From positions 206,439 to 261,856 of the forward strand of contig NZ_SWMS01000009.1 in the NCBI RefSeq assembly GCF_005146945.1: a DNA stretch of 55,418 bases, written 5' to 3'. This stretch comes from Prauserella endophytica (lineage in GTDB: Bacteria > Actinomycetota > Actinomycetes > Mycobacteriales > Pseudonocardiaceae). The stretch's first letter is position 1; every line of letters starts with the position of its first letter. The notes under the pieces are model-generated. The model was not told the origin of the DNA and searched no databases. It saw only the letters and a list, made by a program, of their open reading frames with translations. This document shows, piece by piece, positions 52,451 to 55,418 of this stretch. The translations under genes were made by a program, and so were the position numbers.

Positions 52451-52771
52451 TCAGGGCCGGAGTTCGACCAGGCTGCCGAGGCCCGAGAGTTCGATGACCC
52501 GCCTGCTGGCGGAGCCGAAGGGCGCCATGATCTGGCACTCCGTCTGCAGCAGCCGGAGCCGTTCCACGAGCGCGAACAGGATGCGCAGGCCCGCGCTGTC
52601 GAGATAGGTGACGCCAGCGAGGTCCAGCCGCACGGTCACCAGGTGGTTGGTGATCGCGGCGAAGATGTCGTCCTGGATGACCTCGCAGTTGGAGAGGTCC
52701 ACCTCGCCGGTGATCGCGATCTCGACCGTGCCGGTGTCGGGGGACAGTACCTCGATGTTCGCCGTCGTCAT
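52451..52771 (-). CDS. STAS domain anti-anti-sigma factor
   Basis: A 106-residue SpoIIAA/RsbV-like protein. The segment VTYLDSAGLRILFAL around residue 59 contains the Ser that would be phosphorylated by an anti-sigma kinase. In its dephosphorylated state the protein would bind the kinase and free a sigma factor. Its start overlaps the stop of the upstream phosphatase gene by 4 bp (ATGA), making the two a coupled partner-switching pair. The sigma factor concerned is not identifiable; the ECF factor at 40 kb belongs to a different class. Confidence 0.92.
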   Translation of the reverse strand: MTTANIEVLSPDTGTVEIAITGEVDLSNCEVIQDDIFAAITNHLVTVRLDLAGVTYLDSAGLRILFALVERLRLLQTECQIMAPFGSASRRVIELSGLGSLVELRP

Positions 52772-54405
52772 GCTGGATCTCCGCCGGTGACGTTCTTGCG
52801 GATGTGCACGAGGGTTCCTCCCGGTCCGTGTTCGAACCTGAGGTCGTCGCTGAGCTGGCGCATGAGCTCCGTTCCCTTCCCCCGATGGGTGCCGCGGGGT
52901 GACCGCCAGTGGCCGGTGTCGCCCACGGTGGCGATCACCTCCCCTTCCCTCGCCTCGAAGCGCAGCGAAAGCGTGCCGCCGAGCGGGCCGTACGCGTGCT
53001 CGATGACGTTGGAGCACGCCTCGCCGACCACCACCAGCATGTCCCCGACCTCGTCCGGCGACGCGCCCGCCGACGGCAGCCAGCGGCGCAGGGTCGCGCG
53101 CACGTCGGCGAGCACCTCGGGGACCGCGTCCAGGTCGAAGCTGATCTCACGCAGCTCCTCGGCCTCCTGTCTGCGCAGGGCGAGTACGGCGATGTCGTCG
53201 TCGGTGGGGCTCGTGCCGACGAGCCGCGACATCACGCGCGAGCACAACTGCTCGGTCGGACCCGTGGTGACTGCCTCGCACAGGAGCCGCAGCCCGTCGT
53301 CGAGCGTGCGGTTCCGCCGCTCCACGAGGCCGTCGGTGTAGAACAGCACCGTCGCGCCCTGCGGGACGTCGATCGTGCCGCTGCGGCGCTGAACGGGGGC
53401 CGTGCCGATGCCGATCGGCGGATCGATCGGCAGGTCGATCAGTTCCCCCCGCTCGCCCGGCAGCGCCAGCACCGGCGCGAGATGCCCGGCGAGCGAAAGG
53501 TGCAGCCTGCTGAGCGAAGGCTCCCACATCGCGTACGCCATCGTCACCATCGTCTGTGGCTCGAAGTGGCGCATGTGCCGGTCGAGCCGGGCGAGCACCT
53601 CGGTGGGGCTGTCCGAATCCAGCGCGTACGAGCGGGTGGCCGTGCGCACCCTGGTCATCACGGTCGCCGCGGGCAGCCCACGTCCGACCACATCGCCGAC
53701 CGTGACGCACAGCCAGCCCGAGGGCAGGGTGAAGACGTCGTACCAGTCACCGCTGACGCCGCTCTCCTCGCCGGGCGCGTACCTCGCGGAGAGCTGCAGG
53801 CCGGGGATGGTGGGCAGCCGGGCCGGAAGGAGCGTGCGCTGAAGCGCGGACGCCGCGGCTCGCTCGCCGCGCGTGAGCCCGGTCCGGGTCGCCAGCGCCA
53901 GCCGGTCGCCCGCTACCTGCAGGATCTCGACGTCCTCCTCGGTGAACGGCGTCGAGTCGAGCGTGCCGACGTGCAGCACGCCGAGCATTTCGCCACCGGC
54001 GAGCAGCGGGACACCGGCGAGCGAGCGGATGCCCTTCTCCCACAGTAGCGGGTTGACCACCGTCGTCGGGTCGACCTGCTGGATCACCAGTGGCTTACGG
54101 GAGGCCGCGATGTGCCCGGCGAAGCCCTCCCCGATCGGGATCCGGACGCCCTGGCGCACCTCCTCCTCGATGCCGGAGGACGCGGAGGCCACCAGATGCT
54201 CACCGCCGCTGTCGAGCAGCAGCACGGTGGCGGTGTCGGCATCGAGGAGGTCTCGCGTGCGTTTGAGCAGCTCAGGCAGGAGCTGCTCCAGATCGAGATG
54301 GGCGAGGGTGCTGTCCGTGACCGCCTCGATGCGGCGGAGCCGGCTCTCCGCGTTGCCCCCGGAATCGACCGACCTCGGCATGAGGAGGAGCATAACGTCG
54401 GCCAT
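52768..54405 (-). CDS. GAF–SpoIIE phosphatase–HATPase signalling protein
   Basis: A 545-residue protein with three modules: a GAF sensor domain (residues about 20-170, from LEQLLPELLKRTRDLLDAD to LALATRTGL), a PP2C/SpoIIE Ser phosphatase domain (about 185-395; SGVSGDWYDVFTLP, TVGDVVGRGLPAATVMTRVR, VLFYTDGLVERR, DDIAVLAL with metal-binding Asp) and an RsbW-like HATPase (about 410-540; GEACSNVIEHAYG, VGDTGHWRSP, GKGTELM). Both an anti-sigma kinase and its antagonist phosphatase are thus on one chain, with the STAS target next door. The start could also be 54393 or 54381. Confidence 0.9.
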   Translation of the reverse strand: MADVMLLLMPRSVDSGGNAESRLRRIEAVTDSTLAHLDLEQLLPELLKRTRDLLDADTATVLLLDSGGEHLVASASSGIEEEVRQGVRIPIGEGFAGHIAASRKPLVIQQVDPTTVVNPLLWEKGIRSLAGVPLLAGGEMLGVLHVGTLDSTPFTEEDVEILQVAGDRLALATRTGLTRGERAAASALQRTLLPARLPTIPGLQLSARYAPGEESGVSGDWYDVFTLPSGWLCVTVGDVVGRGLPAATVMTRVRTATRSYALDSDSPTEVLARLDRHMRHFEPQTMVTMAYAMWEPSLSRLHLSLAGHLAPVLALPGERGELIDLPIDPPIGIGTAPVQRRSGTIDVPQGATVLFYTDGLVERRNRTLDDGLRLLCEAVTTGPTEQLCSRVMSRLVGTSPTDDDIAVLALRRQEAEELREISFDLDAVPEVLADVRATLRRWLPSAGASPDEVGDMLVVVGEACSNVIEHAYGPLGGTLSLRFEAREGEVIATVGDTGHWRSPRGTHRGKGTELMRQLSDDLRFEHGPGGTLVHIRKNVTGGDPA

Positions 54406-54448
54406 GCCGTGCGGCAGCGCCCGACTTGTTGGCCAGGGCGAACGGCCA

Positions 54449-55354
54449 TCACAGCCCAGGACGCTCCTCGGCCAGCAGCGGCTCGAACAGGTCGCCGTAC
54501 TCCTCGACGCGCTCCAGCACCTCGTCGGCGGTGAACACGAGGTCTGCCGCGGTCTCGCACTCGGCGACCTCGTCCCACAGCAGCGGGGTCGACACGGTCG
54601 GTGACGGCCGCGCGCGCAGCGAGTACGGCGCCACGGTGGTCTTCTTCGTGTTGTTCTGGCTCCAGTCGATGAACACCTTGTGCGGCCGCAGGTTCTTCGC
54701 CATGCGTGACACCACCAGCTCGGGCATGGCCTGCTCGAGCCGCTCGGCGAGCTGCTTGGCGTACTCGCTGGTCCGCTCCGCCGAGCGCACGCGCACCGGC
54801 GCGTACAGCTGCATGCCCTTGGAGCCGCTGGTCTTGGGGTGCGCCTCGATGCCGTCCTCGGCGAGCTCGTCCCGAAGCCGCAGCGCGACCTCGCAGCACT
54901 CCACGATCGTCGCGGGCTCGCCGGGGTCGAGGTCGAACACGAGCAGGTCCGGTTTGCGCCTCGCACCCCGCGGTCCCACGGTCCACTGTGGAATGTGCAG
55001 TTCGAGGCTCGCGAGGTTGGCCACCCACATGAGCGTGGGCAGGTCCTGGATCAGCGCGTAGTCGGCCTTGTCGGAGCCACGGGAGCTGCCGGGCGTCTCG
55101 ATGCACACCGTGCGCACCCAGTCCGGCGCATGCCGGGAGACGTCCTTCTCGAAGAACGACTTGCCCTCCACGCCGTTGGGGTAGCGCTTGAGCGTCAGCG
55201 GCCGGTCCTTGACGTGCGGCAGCAGCACCGGGGCGACGCGGGCGTAGTAGTCGAGCACCTCGCCCTTGGTGAAGCCGACGTGCGGGTAGAGGATCTTGTC
55301 CAGATTGGACACCCGCATGCGGCGGCCGTCCACCTCCACGAGCGGGCTGGTCAC
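54449..55354 (-). CDS. LigD-type DNA polymerase/primase domain protein
   Basis: A 301-residue archaeo-eukaryotic primase (AEP) superfamily protein corresponding to the polymerase module of LigD in bacterial non-homologous end joining. Visible are the metal site DLLVFDLDPG (two Asp), the nucleotide-binding HPKTSGSKGMQLYAPV and FIDWSQNNTKKTTVAPYSLRARP. It is a stand-alone domain: neither the ligase nor nuclease module nor a ku gene is in the window. It would add nucleotides, preferentially ribonucleotides, at break ends. Confidence 0.92.
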   Translation of the reverse strand: MTSPLVEVDGRRMRVSNLDKILYPHVGFTKGEVLDYYARVAPVLLPHVKDRPLTLKRYPNGVEGKSFFEKDVSRHAPDWVRTVCIETPGSSRGSDKADYALIQDLPTLMWVANLASLELHIPQWTVGPRGARRKPDLLVFDLDPGEPATIVECCEVALRLRDELAEDGIEAHPKTSGSKGMQLYAPVRVRSAERTSEYAKQLAERLEQAMPELVVSRMAKNLRPHKVFIDWSQNNTKKTTVAPYSLRARPSPTVSTPLLWDEVAECETAADLVFTADEVLERVEEYGDLFEPLLAEERPGL

Positions 55355-55418
55355 TAGTGCACCCTCTTCCGTGCGGGCCCCTGGATGGGGCTTGTGGTAG
55401 GAACTAGGCGGAAGTCGG

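Noticed and set aside
54449-55354. Complete NHEJ system
   Set aside because: Only the polymerase domain is present; ligase, nuclease module and ku are not in the window.

Overview
The window looks like the chromosome of a high-GC actinomycete, most likely of the family Pseudonocardiaceae. I base this on codon use, on GTG/TTG starts, and on a carD–ispD–ispF–cysS–rlmB block lying divergent from an lpqE-like lipoprotein gene and radA. That is the arrangement I know from mycobacteria, with carbonic anhydrase and mutY also nearby. I call about 56 protein genes, one tRNA gene and one probable gene remnant. No insertion sequence, prophage or CRISPR array was seen.

Layout. 1-6.5 kb: a 21-bp repeat array in two facing orientations, then small housekeeping genes (ABM monooxygenase, M1 peptidase lipoprotein, alpha/beta hydrolase, exported amidase, mutY, carbonic anhydrase, LacI regulator). 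6.7-9.5 kb: znuACB zinc importer behind a Zur-like palindrome. 9.4-17.1 kb: DUF445 protein, DivIVA-like coiled coil, DASS symporter, RibD-C reductase, two small hypothetical genes (one apparently frameshifted) and an MBOAT acyltransferase. 17.2-24.2 kb: rlmB, cysS, a HAD gene, ispF, a degenerate ispD and carD on one strand, lpqE-like and radA on the other. 24.3-26.8 kb: a beta-propeller gene joined to a MoaD/ThiS-like gene, two DnaA-box-like sites and an AbiEi/nuclease-like gene. 26.9-32.4 kb: otsA, a trehalose-phosphatase/GH15 fusion and a ThrE-type exporter. 32.6 kb: tRNA-Thr(UGU). 32.9-41.4 kb: a SRPBCC/TetR divergent pair sharing one palindrome, a probable SDR pseudoenzyme, a PRC-barrel protein, an amidohydrolase, a secreted sialidase facing a SIS-domain gene, a second 21-bp array, a TIGR03086 protein and an ECF sigma factor. 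41.5-51.1 kb: a minus-strand catabolic cluster. 51.1-55.4 kb: small membrane genes, a STAS/SpoIIE phosphatase pair and a LigD-type polymerase.

The most coherent system is the 41.5-51.1 kb cluster: an anion-type MFS importer, a PGDH_C-type oxidoreductase like D-apionate oxidoisomerase, a xylose-isomerase-fold protein like 3-oxo-isoapionate decarboxylase, a triosephosphate-isomerase homologue, an RpiB-type isomerase, two DhaK-DhaL kinases, a SorC-type regulator and an aldo/keto reductase. Together they can be read as sugar acid to tetrulose, to tetrulose phosphate, to D-erythrose 4-phosphate.

Two families of non-coding repeat recur directly behind stop codons: four copies of a roughly 55-nt hairpin (core GCAGTGAAGGCCACC) and two arrays of a 21-bp unit. 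Both look like genome-wide 3'-end elements. Start codons were chosen from ribosome-binding sites and family N-termini; uncertain ones are marked.
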